Assembly: GCF_009193255.1 (NCBI RefSeq)
Contig: NZ_WACG01000001.1
Location: forward strand, 1,386,887-1,450,886
Direction: 5' to 3'
DNA: 64,000 nt
Origin: Arthrobacter koreensis
GTDB taxonomy: Bacteria; Actinomycetota; Actinomycetes; Actinomycetales; Micrococcaceae
The position numbers were made by a program, and so were the translations under genes. Below the pieces are notes generated by a model that did no database searches, had not been told where the DNA came from, and saw only the letters and a program-made list of their open reading frames with translations. Shown here one piece after another: positions 41,885 through 50,375 of this stretch. Position 1 is the stretch's first letter; every line of letters starts with the position of its first letter.

Positions 41885-42847
41885 ATGCGAACCCCACAGG
41901 AAATGCCCGGCATACTCGGTCAGCGACTATTCACTGTCTACGACTCCGATGCCCTCGGAGTGAGCAGAGAACGGCTGCGCCACGTTCGGATCCGGCGGAT
42001 CAGCCGCGCCATCCGGGCGCTGGACAGGCAAGACCAGTCCCCGATCGAGCTCACGATCCCGGAACGGGCAGCGGCCTACACACGTGTGACGTCGTTCTCC
42101 GTGGCTTCCTACTTCACTGCCGCAGAAGCTTGGGGATTCCCGCTTCCACTGCGTCAAGATCAGGCGTCTGAATTGCACATAACTCGTCCAGCTGGGCTGT
42201 CCCGCCCTCGGAGGGCGGGCGTCGTCGGGCACCGATCCCGGCTGCTTCCCGGAGAGGTGACCACGCTGGAGGGCCTGGTCCTCACCTCCCGGGTGAGAAC
42301 CTGGCTGGACCTGTCGAAAGAGCTCGCTGTGGAGCACCTCACCGTGATAACGGATCACTTGATCCGGATTCCCCGGCAGTTGTACGAAGGCCGGACTGAC
42401 CCCTACGCCACGCAGGAGGAACTGGATGCGATCATCGGACTGCACCCGGGCCAGCGCGGAATCCGGACCGCGCGTGAGGCTCTGCGGCTGAGCAGGGTGG
42501 GTGCAGATTCCCCGCCGGAAACCCTGCTGCGGCTGGCGCTTGGCGCAGCAGGACTACCCGAGCCGGAAGTCAACGTCCCCATAGTGGACGCGGACGGCGT
42601 CCTGCACCATGAGCCGGATCTTGGATACCCCAAGTACCGGGTGGCGGTCCAGTATGAGGGCGCCGGTCATTCGGACCCGGAACAGGCGGCACGGGACATC
42701 AGCCGCGAAGAGCGGACCCGCGCCCTGGGCTGGACCGAGGTGCGAATCTCCCGGCGGCATATGGTCGACGGCGCGCAGCCGGCGGTGGAAAAGGTTCGCG
42801 CTGCTCTGTGGGCGGCTGGCTGGCGTGCTGACCGTCCGGCGGCATGA
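41885..42847 (+). CDS. DUF559 (VSR-like) endonuclease-domain protein
   Basis: 320 residues from ATG 41885 (a start at 41846 would add 13 unlikely residues). The N-terminal ~100 residues look like the helix-turn-helix lead of AbiEi-type antitoxin proteins (SDALGVSRERLRHVRIRRIS). The C-terminal DUF559 domain has the VSR-type nuclease pattern: HHEPDLGYPKYRVAVQYEGAGH with Asp245, the QYEG motif (256-259) and His262, then REERTRALGWTEVRISRRHM. These residues suggest an active PD-(D/E)xK fold. It has no cognate toxin gene beside it. Palindromes H3 and H4 lie on either side. Confidence 0.85.
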   Translation: MRTPQEMPGILGQRLFTVYDSDALGVSRERLRHVRIRRISRAIRALDRQDQSPIELTIPERAAAYTRVTSFSVASYFTAAEAWGFPLPLRQDQASELHITRPAGLSRPRRAGVVGHRSRLLPGEVTTLEGLVLTSRVRTWLDLSKELAVEHLTVITDHLIRIPRQLYEGRTDPYATQEELDAIIGLHPGQRGIRTAREALRLSRVGADSPPETLLRLALGAAGLPEPEVNVPIVDADGVLHHEPDLGYPKYRVAVQYEGAGHSDPEQAARDISREERTRALGWTEVRISRRHMVDGAQPAVEKVRAALWAAGWRADRPAA

Positions 42848-42869
42848 TTCTGTGCCGCAAACCGGACAA

Positions 42870-42925
42870 CGAGAGGCCAGTTACGGCTCGTATGACGCTT
42901 CAAACGAGCCGTAACTGGCCTCTCG
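42870..42925 (+). repeat. Long palindrome H4 (type A)
   Basis: CGAGAGGCCAGTTACGGCTCG (42870-42890) pairs perfectly over 21 bp with 42905-42925, with a 14-nt loop that can add 3 pairs. It lies 22 bases after the DUF559 stop and before the convergent purL stop, so it could also terminate both. Its arms are identical to those of H1 over 18 bases. Confidence 0.93.
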
Positions 42926-42949
42926 ATGGGTTCGGAGGGGATGGGGGGA

Positions 42950-45259
42950 TTAGCCGAAGTGCTTCGGCAGGGTCCCCTCGTGTGCTTCCTTCAGCTCATC
43001 CAGCGGCAGGACAAAGTGGCCCTGGAAATCCAGTGCACCAATCTCGGTATCCACGACGCCGATCCGGGAGTGTGCGAAGCCGCGGGCGCTGCACATGTCC
43101 TTGAACCGGACCTCCTCGCTGCGGGCCACGGAGACGACGGCGCGTGCCTGGGACTCGGAGAACAGCAGCGTGAACAGGTCCACGCCGTCGCGCTCGGCAA
43201 CTTCGTCCAGGCCGATCCGGGCGCCGACGCCGAAACGCAGCGCCATCTCGGACAGTGCGGCGGCGAGGCCGCCCTCGGAGAGGTCGTGCGCTGAGTCGAT
43301 CATGCCGTCCCGGGAGGCATTGATGAGCAGGTCGCCCAGCAGCTTCTCGGCCTGCAGGTCCACCTTCGGCGGCTGGCCGCCCAGATGTCCGCGCAGGTTG
43401 GCGAACTCGGAGCCGTCCAGCTCGTCGCGGGTGACGCCCATCAGGTAGATGGCCTGTCCATCCTCGCGCCAGCCCGACGGCGTGCGGCGGGCAACGTCGT
43501 CGAACACGCCGAGCACGCCCACCACGGGGGTGGGATGGATGGCGACGCCGCCGGTCTGGTTGTAGAGCGAAACGTTGCCGCCCGTGACGGGCACGCCGAG
43601 CTCCTGGCAGCCGTCGGCCAGGCCGCGGACGGCCTCGGCGAACTGCCACATGACCTCGGGATCCTCGGGGGAGCCGAAGTTCAGGCAGTCGGTGACGGCC
43701 ATCGGGCGCGCACCGGAGGTGGCGACGTTGCGGTAGGACTCGGCCAGGGCCAACTTGGCGCCCTCGTAGGGATTCAGGTAGGTGTAGCGGCCGTTGGCGT
43801 CGGTGGAGATTGCAACGCCCAGGCCGGTTTCCTCGTCCACGCGGATCACGCCGGCGTCGTCGGGCATGGCCAGGGCCGTGTTGCCCTGCACATAGCGGTC
43901 GTACTGGTTGGTGACCCAGGACTTGTCGCACATGTTCGGGGACGCCATCAGGTCCAGTACGGCCTGCTTCACGGCTTCGCCGCCGAACGGGCGCTCCGCG
44001 GAGAAGGAATCGGACTGCACGCCGTCGAGCCACTCGGGGCGGTGGAACGGACGGTTGTAGACCGGGCCCTCGTGGGCGACGGTGCGCGGATCGACGTCGA
44101 CGATCGTTTCGCCGTCCCAGTCGATGATCAGGCGGCCGGTGCCGGTGACTTCGCCGAGCCAGGAGTATTCGACGTTCCACTTGTCCATGATCGCCTCGAA
44201 CGCTTCCACGTTCTCCGGCGTCACGACGGCCATCATGCGTTCCTGCGACTCGGACATCAGGATTTCGCCCGGGGTCAGGGACGGGTCGCGGAGCAGAACC
44301 TTGGTGAGCTCAACATGCATGCCGCCGTCGCCGTTGGAGGCGAGTTCCGACGTCGCGCAGGAGATGCCGGCGGCGCCGAGGTCCTGGATGCCTTCGACCA
44401 CGGAGGCCTTGAACAGTTCCAGGCAGCACTCGATGAGCACCTTCTCGGCGAAGGGGTCGCCCACCTGCACCGCGGGGCGCTTGGAGGGCTTGGCGTCGTC
44501 GAAGGACTCGGAGGCCAGCACGGAGGCGCCGCCAATGCCGTCGCCGCCGGTGCGCGCACCGAACAGGACCACCTTGTTGCCGGCGCCGGAGGCGTTGGCC
44601 AGACGGATGTCCTCGTGCCGCATGACGCCCACGGCCAGCGCGTTGACCAGCGGGTTGCCCTGGTAGACGGAGTCGAAAACAACTTCACCGCCGATGTTGG
44701 GCAGGCCCAGGGAGTTGCCGTAGCCGCCGATGCCGGAGACGATGCCGTGCACCAGGCGGGCGGTGTCCGGGTGGTCGATCGCACCGAAGCGCAGCGGATC
44801 CATCACGGCCACCGGGCGGGCGCCCATGGAGATGATGTCGCGGACAATGCCGCCGACGCCGGTCGCGGCGCCCTGGTAGGGCTCCACGAAGGACGGGTGG
44901 TTGTGGGATTCGACCTTGAAGGTCACCGCCCAGCCCTCACCGATGTCCACCACGCCGGCGTTCTCGCCGATGCCAACCAGCAGGTGTTCCTTCATCTTCT
45001 CGGTGACCTTGTCACCGAACTGCTTCAGATGCACCTTGGAGGACTTGTAGGAGCAGTGCTCGGACCACATGACCGAGTACATCGCCAGCTCCGCGGCAGT
45101 GGGGCGGCGGCCCAGGATTTCGACGACGCGGTTGTATTCGTCCTCCTTCAGGCCCAGTTCGGCCCAGGGCAGCGGGGTGCCCGGGGTGGACGCCGCATGC
45201 TCAACGGTGTCGATGTTGAACTTCTTCTGCTCGGCAGTGGAGTTAGCAGACGCGGTCAT
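42950..45259 (-). CDS. purL: Phosphoribosylformylglycinamidine synthase, PurL subunit
   Basis: 769 residues, the normal size of the small PurL. With PurQ and PurS it turns FGAR, glutamine and ATP into FGAM in purine synthesis. Signatures are [21 protein letters not shown] with the catalytic His, [41 protein letters not shown] and [19 protein letters not shown]. The ATG overlaps the purQ stop by one base. Last gene of the operon, with palindrome H4 beyond its end. Confidence 0.97.
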   Translation of the reverse strand: MTASANSTAEQKKFNIDTVEHAASTPGTPLPWAELGLKEDEYNRVVEILGRRPTAAELAMYSVMWSEHCSYKSSKVHLKQFGDKVTEKMKEHLLVGIGENAGVVDIGEGWAVTFKVESHNHPSFVEPYQGAATGVGGIVRDIISMGARPVAVMDPLRFGAIDHPDTARLVHGIVSGIGGYGNSLGLPNIGGEVVFDSVYQGNPLVNALAVGVMRHEDIRLANASGAGNKVVLFGARTGGDGIGGASVLASESFDDAKPSKRPAVQVGDPFAEKVLIECCLELFKASVVEGIQDLGAAGISCATSELASNGDGGMHVELTKVLLRDPSLTPGEILMSESQERMMAVVTPENVEAFEAIMDKWNVEYSWLGEVTGTGRLIIDWDGETIVDVDPRTVAHEGPVYNRPFHRPEWLDGVQSDSFSAERPFGGEAVKQAVLDLMASPNMCDKSWVTNQYDRYVQGNTALAMPDDAGVIRVDEETGLGVAISTDANGRYTYLNPYEGAKLALAESYRNVATSGARPMAVTDCLNFGSPEDPEVMWQFAEAVRGLADGCQELGVPVTGGNVSLYNQTGGVAIHPTPVVGVLGVFDDVARRTPSGWREDGQAIYLMGVTRDELDGSEFANLRGHLGGQPPKVDLQAEKLLGDLLINASRDGMIDSAHDLSEGGLAAALSEMALRFGVGARIGLDEVAERDGVDLFTLLFSESQARAVVSVARSEEVRFKDMCSARGFAHSRIGVVDTEIGALDFQGHFVLPLDELKEAHEGTLPKHFG

Positions 45260-46032
45260 TATTTGCCTCCGGCAACGAGCGAGGTGAGTACTGAGGTGAA
45301 GATGCCGATTCCGTCGGTGCCGCCGCCCAGGGCAACGTCGCCTCCTGCGGAAGAATCCGGGCCGAAGCCGGCTTCCACGGCGTGCTCGGGGTGCGGCATC
45401 AGGCCGACGACGTTGCCGGCGGCGTTGGTGATGCCGGCGATGTCACGGCGTGAGCCGTTCGGGTTGAAGCCGTCGTAGCGGAAGACCACGCGGCCTTCGC
45501 CTTCGAGCTCGTCCAGGGTCTTTTCGTCGGCGACGTACTGGCCGTCCTGGTTCTTCAGCGGGATGACCATGCCTTCGCCCTGCCCGTAGGCGGAGGTCCA
45601 GGCGGTGGAGTTGTTCTCCACACGGAGCAGCTGGTCCCGGCACATGAACTTCAGGTGGTCGTTCTTGATCATCGACCCCGGCAGCAGGTGCGCCTCGGTG
45701 AGGATCTGGAAGCCGTTGCAGATGCCGAGGACGGGCATGCCGCCCTTGGAGGCGTCCACAACCTTTTCCATCAGCGGCGCGAAGCGGGAAATCGCTCCGG
45801 CGCGCAGGTAATCACCGTAGGAGAATCCACCGGGGATGATGACGGCGTCAACGTCGTGCAGGTTCGCGTCTCCGTGCCAGAGTTCGACGGCGGTGCCGCC
45901 GGCCAGGCGCACGGCGCGTGCGGCGTCGCGGTCGTCAAGCGTGCCGGGGAAAGTGATGACGCCAACGAGGACGGCGCGCAGGGCAGCGTCCTCGGGCGCG
46001 GCGGAGTAGTCGCCGATCAGCGGGGTGCTCAA
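45259..46032 (-). CDS. purQ: Phosphoribosylformylglycinamidine synthase, PurQ subunit
   Basis: 257 residues. The class I glutaminase that feeds ammonia to PurL. The nucleophile Cys is in [20 protein letters not shown] (about residue 101) and the His-Glu pair in [15 protein letters not shown]. Typical length is ~225; here there is a ~20-residue lead ([20 protein letters not shown]) before [20 protein letters not shown] later start is possible, but the 2-base spacing to purS supports this one. Confidence 0.96.
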   Translation of the reverse strand: MSTPLIGDYSAAPEDAALRAVLVGVITFPGTLDDRDAARAVRLAGGTAVELWHGDANLHDVDAVIIPGGFSYGDYLRAGAISRFAPLMEKVVDASKGGMPVLGICNGFQILTEAHLLPGSMIKNDHLKFMCRDQLLRVENNSTAWTSAYGQGEGMVIPLKNQDGQYVADEKTLDELEGEGRVVFRYDGFNPNGSRRDIAGITNAAGNVVGLMPHPEHAVEAGFGPDSSAGGDVALGGGTDGIGIFTSVLTSLVAGGK

Positions 46033-46034
46033 GA

Positions 46035-46289
46035 CTAAGCCTCCGAAATAACTTCGACGCGGGTGACGTCTTCAATGACGGGGTTGGAGAGCAGAGTGGC
46101 TGCCGCGGTGCGGGCCTGCTCGAGGATTTCGGGGGTGACGTCGCCGTCAACGGTGAGTTCGAAGCGCTTGCCCTGGCGGACCCCGGTGAAGCCGTTCAGG
46201 CCCAGTCGGGGAAGGGCGCCGGCAATGGCCTTGCCCTGCGGATCGAGGATCTCGGGCTTGGGCATGACGTCAACAACGATCCGGGGCAT
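46035..46289 (-). CDS. purS: Phosphoribosylformylglycinamidine synthase, PurS subunit
   Basis: 84 residues: [41 protein letters not shown] and [20 protein letters not shown] are all PurS family segments. PurS bridges PurQ and PurL in the complex. GGAG stands about 9 nt before ATG. First gene of purSQL. Confidence 0.95.
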   Translation of the reverse strand: MPRIVVDVMPKPEILDPQGKAIAGALPRLGLNGFTGVRQGKRFELTVDGDVTPEILEQARTAAATLLSNPVIEDVTRVEVISEA

Positions 46290-46390
46290 CGGGGTAACTC
46301 CTGTGAGTGAAAAGGGGTGGCCGCGGACCGTGCCGTCTCACGCTGATTCAGCGCTCCGCGAGCTTGCTCCTTCATTCTACGGTGGTACGC

Positions 46391-46446
46391 CGAGATAGCA
46401 GAAAGTGCTCGTTTCAGGGCTGAAACGAGCACTTTCTGCCATCTCG
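46391..46446 (+). repeat. Long palindrome H5 (type B)
   Basis: Left arm 46391-46416 (CGAGATAGCAGAAAGTGCTC...) pairs with 46421-46446 at 25 of 26 positions around a 4-nt loop (GGGC). It lies between the ABC ATPase stop and purS, both on the minus strand, where it could end the transporter transcript. Confidence 0.92.
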
Positions 46447-46471
46447 ATTTGGTGGGAGGGTTGGCGAGGGG

Positions 46472-47245
46472 CTAGTGGTTCAGGAGGCGCTGGACGAAGG
46501 CACGGGTACGTTCCTGCCGCGGTGCTTCCAGCACCTCGGACGGGGGCCCGGACTCAACCACCACCCCGCCGTCCATGAACACCACCGAGTCGGCCACGTC
46601 CCGGGCGAAGCGCAGCTCATGCGTCACCAGGAGCATGGTCCAGCCTTCAGCCGCCAGCTCCCGGATGGTTTCAAGCACGTCACCCACCAGCTCAGGGTCC
46701 AGCGCAGAGGTGGGCTCGTCGAAGAGCAGCAGCCGCGGCTTCAGCGCCAGTGCCCGCACAATCCCCACCCGCTGCTGCTGCCCGCCGGAAAGTTCGTTGG
46801 GATAGGCCCCGGCCTTGTCCGCCAGTCCAACCCGGCCGAGCAGTGACATCGCGTCCGCCGTAGCCTCGTCCCTGGGACGGCGCTGCACCCGAACCGGTCC
46901 CTCGAGAACGTTCTCCAATACGGTCCGGTGCGGAAACAGGTTGTAGTGCTGGAACACCATCGCGCTGTGCTCGCGCAGGCCGGAGACCACCGGCCGCGGA
47001 GGTTTCGCGGCGAAGTCCACGGTGTCGCCGCCGTCGAACTGCACGGTTCCCGAATCGGGAACCTCCAGGCCGTTGAGGCAGCGCAGCACGGTGGTCTTTC
47101 CCGATCCGCTGGGGCCGATCAGCGCCACGACCTGGCCGCGCGGAATCTCAAGATCGATGCCCTGAAGCACCTCAACGCTTCCGAACCGTTTGTGCAGGTC
47201 CCGGACACTTAGAACCGGGGCGTTACCGTCCTCAGGTTGCGACAT
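46472..47245 (-). CDS. Polar amino acid ABC transporter ATP-binding protein
   Basis: 257 residues from ATG 47245, with GAGGAGG upstream, overlapping the permease gene by 14 bases. Walker A VALIGPSGSGKTTVLRCLNGLE, Q-loop VFQHYNLFPH, signature LSGGQQQRVGIVRALALKP, Walker B LLLFDEPTSALDPEL. This is the GlnQ/TcyC pattern of polar amino acid importers. The three-gene set resembles cystine importers (TcyABC), but the substrate is inferred. Confidence 0.92.
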   Translation of the reverse strand: MSQPEDGNAPVLSVRDLHKRFGSVEVLQGIDLEIPRGQVVALIGPSGSGKTTVLRCLNGLEVPDSGTVQFDGGDTVDFAAKPPRPVVSGLREHSAMVFQHYNLFPHRTVLENVLEGPVRVQRRPRDEATADAMSLLGRVGLADKAGAYPNELSGGQQQRVGIVRALALKPRLLLFDEPTSALDPELVGDVLETIRELAAEGWTMLLVTHELRFARDVADSVVFMDGGVVVESGPPSEVLEAPRQERTRAFVQRLLNH

Positions 47246-47900
47246 GGCGGTCGAGCCTCCTCTCCAGCGCCGACTGCCCGGTTGAGAGCACAACGCAGAT
47301 AAGCCAGTAGATGAGCGCAGCTTCAATGTAGATAACCATGAACTCCTGGCTGAATGCCGCAATCTCCTGGGCCCGCCGGAAGAGCTCCGTGACCAGGATC
47401 AGGGACGCCAGGGAGGTGTCCTTGACCAGGCTGATGAAGGTGTTGGACAGCGGGGGGACCGAAACCCGGGCGGCCTGCGGGAGGATCACCCGGATCAGCG
47501 TCTGCGCCGGAGACATCCGGATGGTGTACGCGGCTTCCCACTGGCCGCGCGGCACGGAGAGGATCGCTGCCCGGATCACTTCGGCGGCATACCCGCCCAC
47601 ATTCAGGGAGAACGCGATGATGGCGCTGGGCCACGGGTCGACCAGGACTCCGATGGAAGGCAGGCCGTAAAAGATGACGAACAGCTGGACCAGCAGCGGT
47701 GTGCCGCGGATGACGGACACGTAGGCCCGCCCGATCCAGGACACCAGCCGGATTTTGGACAGCCGCATCAGCGCGACGCCCAGGGCCAGCACCAGGCCGA
47801 CGGCGAAGGAGATCAGGGCAAGGGGGATGGTCCCGGTGACCGCCCCGGTGAGCAGGGGCAGGAAGGAAGCGGTGATGAGGTCCCACGTCGGCTGGTCCAC
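47232..47900 (-). CDS. Polar amino acid ABC transporter permease
   Basis: 222 residues from GTG 47900 with five membrane helices. His/Glu/Gln (HisM-type) permease motifs: SVIRGTPLLVQLFVIFYGLP, SLNVGGYAAEVIRAAILSVPR, GQWEAAYTIRMSPAQTLIRVI (EAA-like coupling loop) and KDTSLASLILVTELFRRAQEI. The segment IRGTPLLVQLFVIFYGLPSIG is very like cystine permeases TcyB/TcyL. Partners lie on both sides. Confidence 0.92.
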   Translation of the reverse strand: MDQPTWDLITASFLPLLTGAVTGTIPLALISFAVGLVLALGVALMRLSKIRLVSWIGRAYVSVIRGTPLLVQLFVIFYGLPSIGVLVDPWPSAIIAFSLNVGGYAAEVIRAAILSVPRGQWEAAYTIRMSPAQTLIRVILPQAARVSVPPLSNTFISLVKDTSLASLILVTELFRRAQEIAAFSQEFMVIYIEAALIYWLICVVLSTGQSALERRLDRHVAT

Positions 47901-47908
47901 GGCGGTCC

Positions 47909-48688
47909 TTACTGCGAAACGTCTTCGCCGAAGTATTTGTTGGAGATCTCTGCCAGCGTGCCGTCCTCACGCAGTTCCTTCAAGGCTTGGTTGACGGCAT
48001 TGCGCAGTTCAGTGTTGCCTTTGGTGAAGGCAAAAGCCATGAGCGCCGGGTCATCGGTTTCGGCAGCGACCTGAATTGGCGCGTCCGGTCTCTGCAGGAT
48101 GTAGTCGAGGAAGGTCAGGCGGTCATTGACCGTCGCATCGACCCGCCCCTGTTCCAGGAGGGAGACGGACTGGGCCCACCCCTCGACTGCCTCAACACTG
48201 GCGCCGTTTTCCTGCGCCAGGACGTACCAGTTGCTGGACAGGGACTGTGCCGTCGTCTTTCCTGCCAGGTCGGCGAAGGACGTGATGGAAGTGTCGCCCT
48301 TGGGAACCACGACGACGCCGGGACTCACGGTGTAGGGGTCCGAGAACTCGTAAGAGTCCACACGTTCCGGCGTAATTGAAACCTGGTTGGCGACCATGGC
48401 GAAACGCCCCGCGTTCAGTCCGGCGAAGAGCGCATCCCACGGGGCTTCCCCAAACCGGGCCTCCACTCCGAGTTTGCCTGCGACGGCCCTGGCGATCTCG
48501 ACGTCGTACCCGGTCAGGTCCCCAACGCCGTCTTCGTGGAAGCTGAAGGGCCGGTAGGTGCCTTCGGTGCCGATGGTGAGCGTCCCCTGGTCCTGGACGG
48601 CCTCGAGGCTGGTGGCAGCGCCCGGAGTGCAGGCTGCAAGGAAGAAGACCGCGGCGGCTGCGGCAGCAGCGGCCTTGAATCTTTGCAT
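47909..48688 (-). CDS. Polar amino acid ABC transporter substrate-binding lipoprotein
   Basis: 259 residues from ATG 48688, with AAGGAGG 5 nt upstream. Signal peptide with lipobox FFLAACTPG (Cys about residue 20). SBP_bac_3 domain: LTIGTEGTYRPFSFHEDG, LTGYDVEIARAVAGKLGVEA, FAMVANQVSITPERVDSYEFS, AGKTTAQSLSSNWYVLAQENG and LRNAVNQALKELREDGTLAEI. The pattern is of cystine-binding TcyA/FliY type. No SAM riboswitch was seen in front of it, unlike the other sulfur operons here. Confidence 0.9.
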   Translation of the reverse strand: MQRFKAAAAAAAAVFFLAACTPGAATSLEAVQDQGTLTIGTEGTYRPFSFHEDGVGDLTGYDVEIARAVAGKLGVEARFGEAPWDALFAGLNAGRFAMVANQVSITPERVDSYEFSDPYTVSPGVVVVPKGDTSITSFADLAGKTTAQSLSSNWYVLAQENGASVEAVEGWAQSVSLLEQGRVDATVNDRLTFLDYILQRPDAPIQVAAETDDPALMAFAFTKGNTELRNAVNQALKELREDGTLAEISNKYFGEDVSQ

Positions 48689-48723
48689 GGTGGCCTCCTT
48701 GGTTGCACCGGCTGGAAACAGCA

Positions 48724-48754
48724 GGAGCGCCCCCGGTGAGTCCGGAAGCGCTCC
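48724..48754. terminator. Hairpin between the zinc-ribbon and cystine-importer genes
   Basis: GGAGCGC (48724-48730) pairs with GCGCTCC (48748-48754), with an inner CCGG/CCGG pair. It lies 14 bases after the zinc-ribbon gene stop and probably separates the two minus-strand transcripts. Confidence 0.6.
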
Positions 48755-48767
48755 CTGGTGCCGGCTG

Positions 48768-49193
48768 TTACGCCGGCAGCTCGATCTGGAACCCGCACGT
48801 GCAGCGCAGGATGTTGATTTCCAGGCGTACGTCCCCGGTGTCGGCATCCGGATCCGTGCTGAGCGGTTCGGAGAGGGACACCATGCGGGTGTCCTTCGGC
48901 TTCATCGGCTCGCCGCAGTGCAGGTATTCGGTCTCTGCCTGCTCGGTGACGGCCCGGCGGGCCCACAGCGGTGAGTGGCGCACGGGGTGGCCGTAAAAAC
49001 GGTCGCACTCGCCGCAGGTGTAGCTGATTTCCAGGAACTCGGCGGCATCGGCGGTCCTGGACGGCTCAACGGATTCGATGATCAGGAACTCATCGGTGCC
49101 GCAGTACGAGCACCACGGCACGTACTCGGCGGGTGCCTGCGCGCCCGTAACTGCGGGGCACTGCGGGTCTTCGGGTGTTGCTTCGATCGACAA
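48768..49193 (-). CDS. Zinc-ribbon protein of unknown function
   Basis: 141 residues from TTG 49193, with GGAGG 7 nt upstream; a longer frame to 49268 lacks a site. Cysteine pairs are spaced like zinc ribbons: WCSYCGTDEF, YTCGECDRFYG, LHCGEPMKPKD and LRCTCGFQIELPA. The first two pairs and the last two could form two metal sites. The protein is small, soluble and acidic. It may bind a protein or nucleic acid partner; the family is not recognised. Confidence 0.65.
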   Translation of the reverse strand: MSIEATPEDPQCPAVTGAQAPAEYVPWCSYCGTDEFLIIESVEPSRTADAAEFLEISYTCGECDRFYGHPVRHSPLWARRAVTEQAETEYLHCGEPMKPKDTRMVSLSEPLSTDPDADTGDVRLEINILRCTCGFQIELPA

Positions 49194-49323
49194 TCTGGTT
49201 CCTCCGGTCAAGCCCGGCGCGCCTGTCAAAGCGCGGTCCGTACATGGATAGTAAGCAAGCTGATTCAATAATAGACCTAAGGGTGCTTACTATGGAAGCC
49301 GGAATGGCCTGAATCACAGTCGG

Positions 49324-49329
49324 TACAGT
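49324..49329 (+). promoter_or_regulatory. -10 box of a leaderless DUF4442 transcript
   Basis: TACAGT stands exactly 6 nt before GTG 49336. Confidence 0.5.
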
Positions 49330-49335
49330 GGAGCG

Positions 49336-49851
49336 GTGAAACTCGTTGCTGCCCGCCCGGGCATTGTCCGGCGCTCCATGAACATCTGGCCGCCCTTCCT
49401 CTTCTCCGGGATCAAGATCACGGACCTGCCGGAGGACTTCCTCTCCGCCACGGTCCGGCTGCGTCTGCGCTGGTGGAACCGCAACGTTGCGGGGGTGCTG
49501 TTTGGCGGGAGTCTCTTCGCCATGACGGATCCATTCTGGATGATGCTGCTGCTGCGGCACCTGGGCAAGGAGAACGTCATCTGGGACCGCGCGGCCGAGA
49601 TCGACTTCATCAAGCCGGGCAGGGGAGACGTGGTGGCGCACTTCGCCATCACGGAGGCGGACATTGAGCGGCTGCGGAAGGCCGCGTCCGGCGGCGCCAA
49701 GGTGCTGGAGTGGTTCACTGTCGAGGTCCGGGATTCAACCGGCGACGTCGTGGCCCGGGTCCGTAAGCAGGTCTACCTGCGGCGCAAGCGGGACCTGCCG
49801 GTGCCCGGCAGTGCTACATCGCTGCCGTCGCCGGACCAAGCAGTCCGCTAA
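49336..49851 (+). CDS. DUF4442 (hotdog-fold, thioesterase-like) protein
   Basis: 171 residues from GTG 49336. Hotdog-like segments: MNIWPPFLFSGIKITDLPED, RLRWWNRNVAGVLFGGSLFAM, PFWMMLLLRHLGKENVIWDRA and FIKPGRGDVVAHFAI. This is the DUF4442 pattern, related to PaaI/YiiD thioesterases, so acyl-thioester hydrolysis is possible but unproven. Likely leaderless. Its end overlaps the convergent lipoprotein gene by 38 bases. Confidence 0.8.
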   Translation: MKLVAARPGIVRRSMNIWPPFLFSGIKITDLPEDFLSATVRLRLRWWNRNVAGVLFGGSLFAMTDPFWMMLLLRHLGKENVIWDRAAEIDFIKPGRGDVVAHFAITEADIERLRKAASGGAKVLEWFTVEVRDSTGDVVARVRKQVYLRRKRDLPVPGSATSLPSPDQAVR

Positions 49852-50308
49852 GCGCTTCCCAGCGGCTGATCTGGCAGCCGTCCGACGCCGCAAACTCAGC
49901 CTCCACCGCTTTCCCGTCCACGGTGCCGCTCACCGTAGCCCGCTGCGGTCCGCCGTACTGCATGGTGCACGCGACGTCACTGCCCGGTTCCGCGAAGAGT
50001 CCGGTTCCGCCTTCGGCGAGGGCGGAGCACGCCGCCGCGGGATCAGGGGCACCGGATTCGCCAACCGGATTGGCGCCGTCGCATTCAAGGGTCCAGCTGT
50101 CCGTGACGGCTTCGCCGTCGGCCATCAGCTCAACGCTCAGCGACGTTGCAGCGGCGGGTGCGGCAGGTGAGGTGGCCGCGGAACTGGCCGGTGAGGACGC
50201 GGGCTCGGATGACGACGGCGAGGTGCCGGGAGTCGAATCGGCGCACCCTGCGAGCAGAAGCGCGGCAGCAGCAAAGGCCAGGACGGTGCGGGGCAGGCGG
50301 TTCGGCAT
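49814..50308 (-). CDS. Lipoprotein with a subtilisin-inhibitor-like (SSI) domain
   Basis: 164 residues from ATG 50308, with GGAAGG upstream. Signal peptide and lipobox FAAAALLLAGCADS, then a Ser/Pro/Ala linker to about residue 60. The rest fits the Streptomyces subtilisin inhibitor family: WTLECDGANP, PDPAAACSALAEGG, DVACTMQYGGPQRATVSG and EFAASDGCQISRWEAL. Four cysteines match the two SSI disulfides, and CTMQY aligns with the reactive loop CPMVY, giving Met as P1. It would be a membrane-tethered serine protease inhibitor; activity is inferred. Confidence 0.75.
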   Translation of the reverse strand: MPNRLPRTVLAFAAAALLLAGCADSTPGTSPSSSEPASSPASSAATSPAAPAAATSLSVELMADGEAVTDSWTLECDGANPVGESGAPDPAAACSALAEGGTGLFAEPGSDVACTMQYGGPQRATVSGTVDGKAVEAEFAASDGCQISRWEALSGLLGPATAAM

Positions 50309-50375
50309 GTGGCGTGACCTTCCGGAGTCGGTTGGGCTACAGCCTAGCCGCCCGGGAGGTGAGGCGGGCGCAGGA

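Noticed and set aside
41885..42847. AbiEi/AbiEii toxin-antitoxin pair
   Set aside because: Only the AbiEi-like lead is present; no nucleotidyltransferase toxin gene is adjacent and the C-terminus is a DUF559 nuclease domain.
22419..46446. The five palindromes read as ordinary terminators
   Set aside because: H2 and H3 lie in divergent gaps where no transcript ends, only H1 has a T-run and that one is short, and the arms are shared between unrelated sites. A termination role for H1, H4 and H5 remains possible but does not explain the family.
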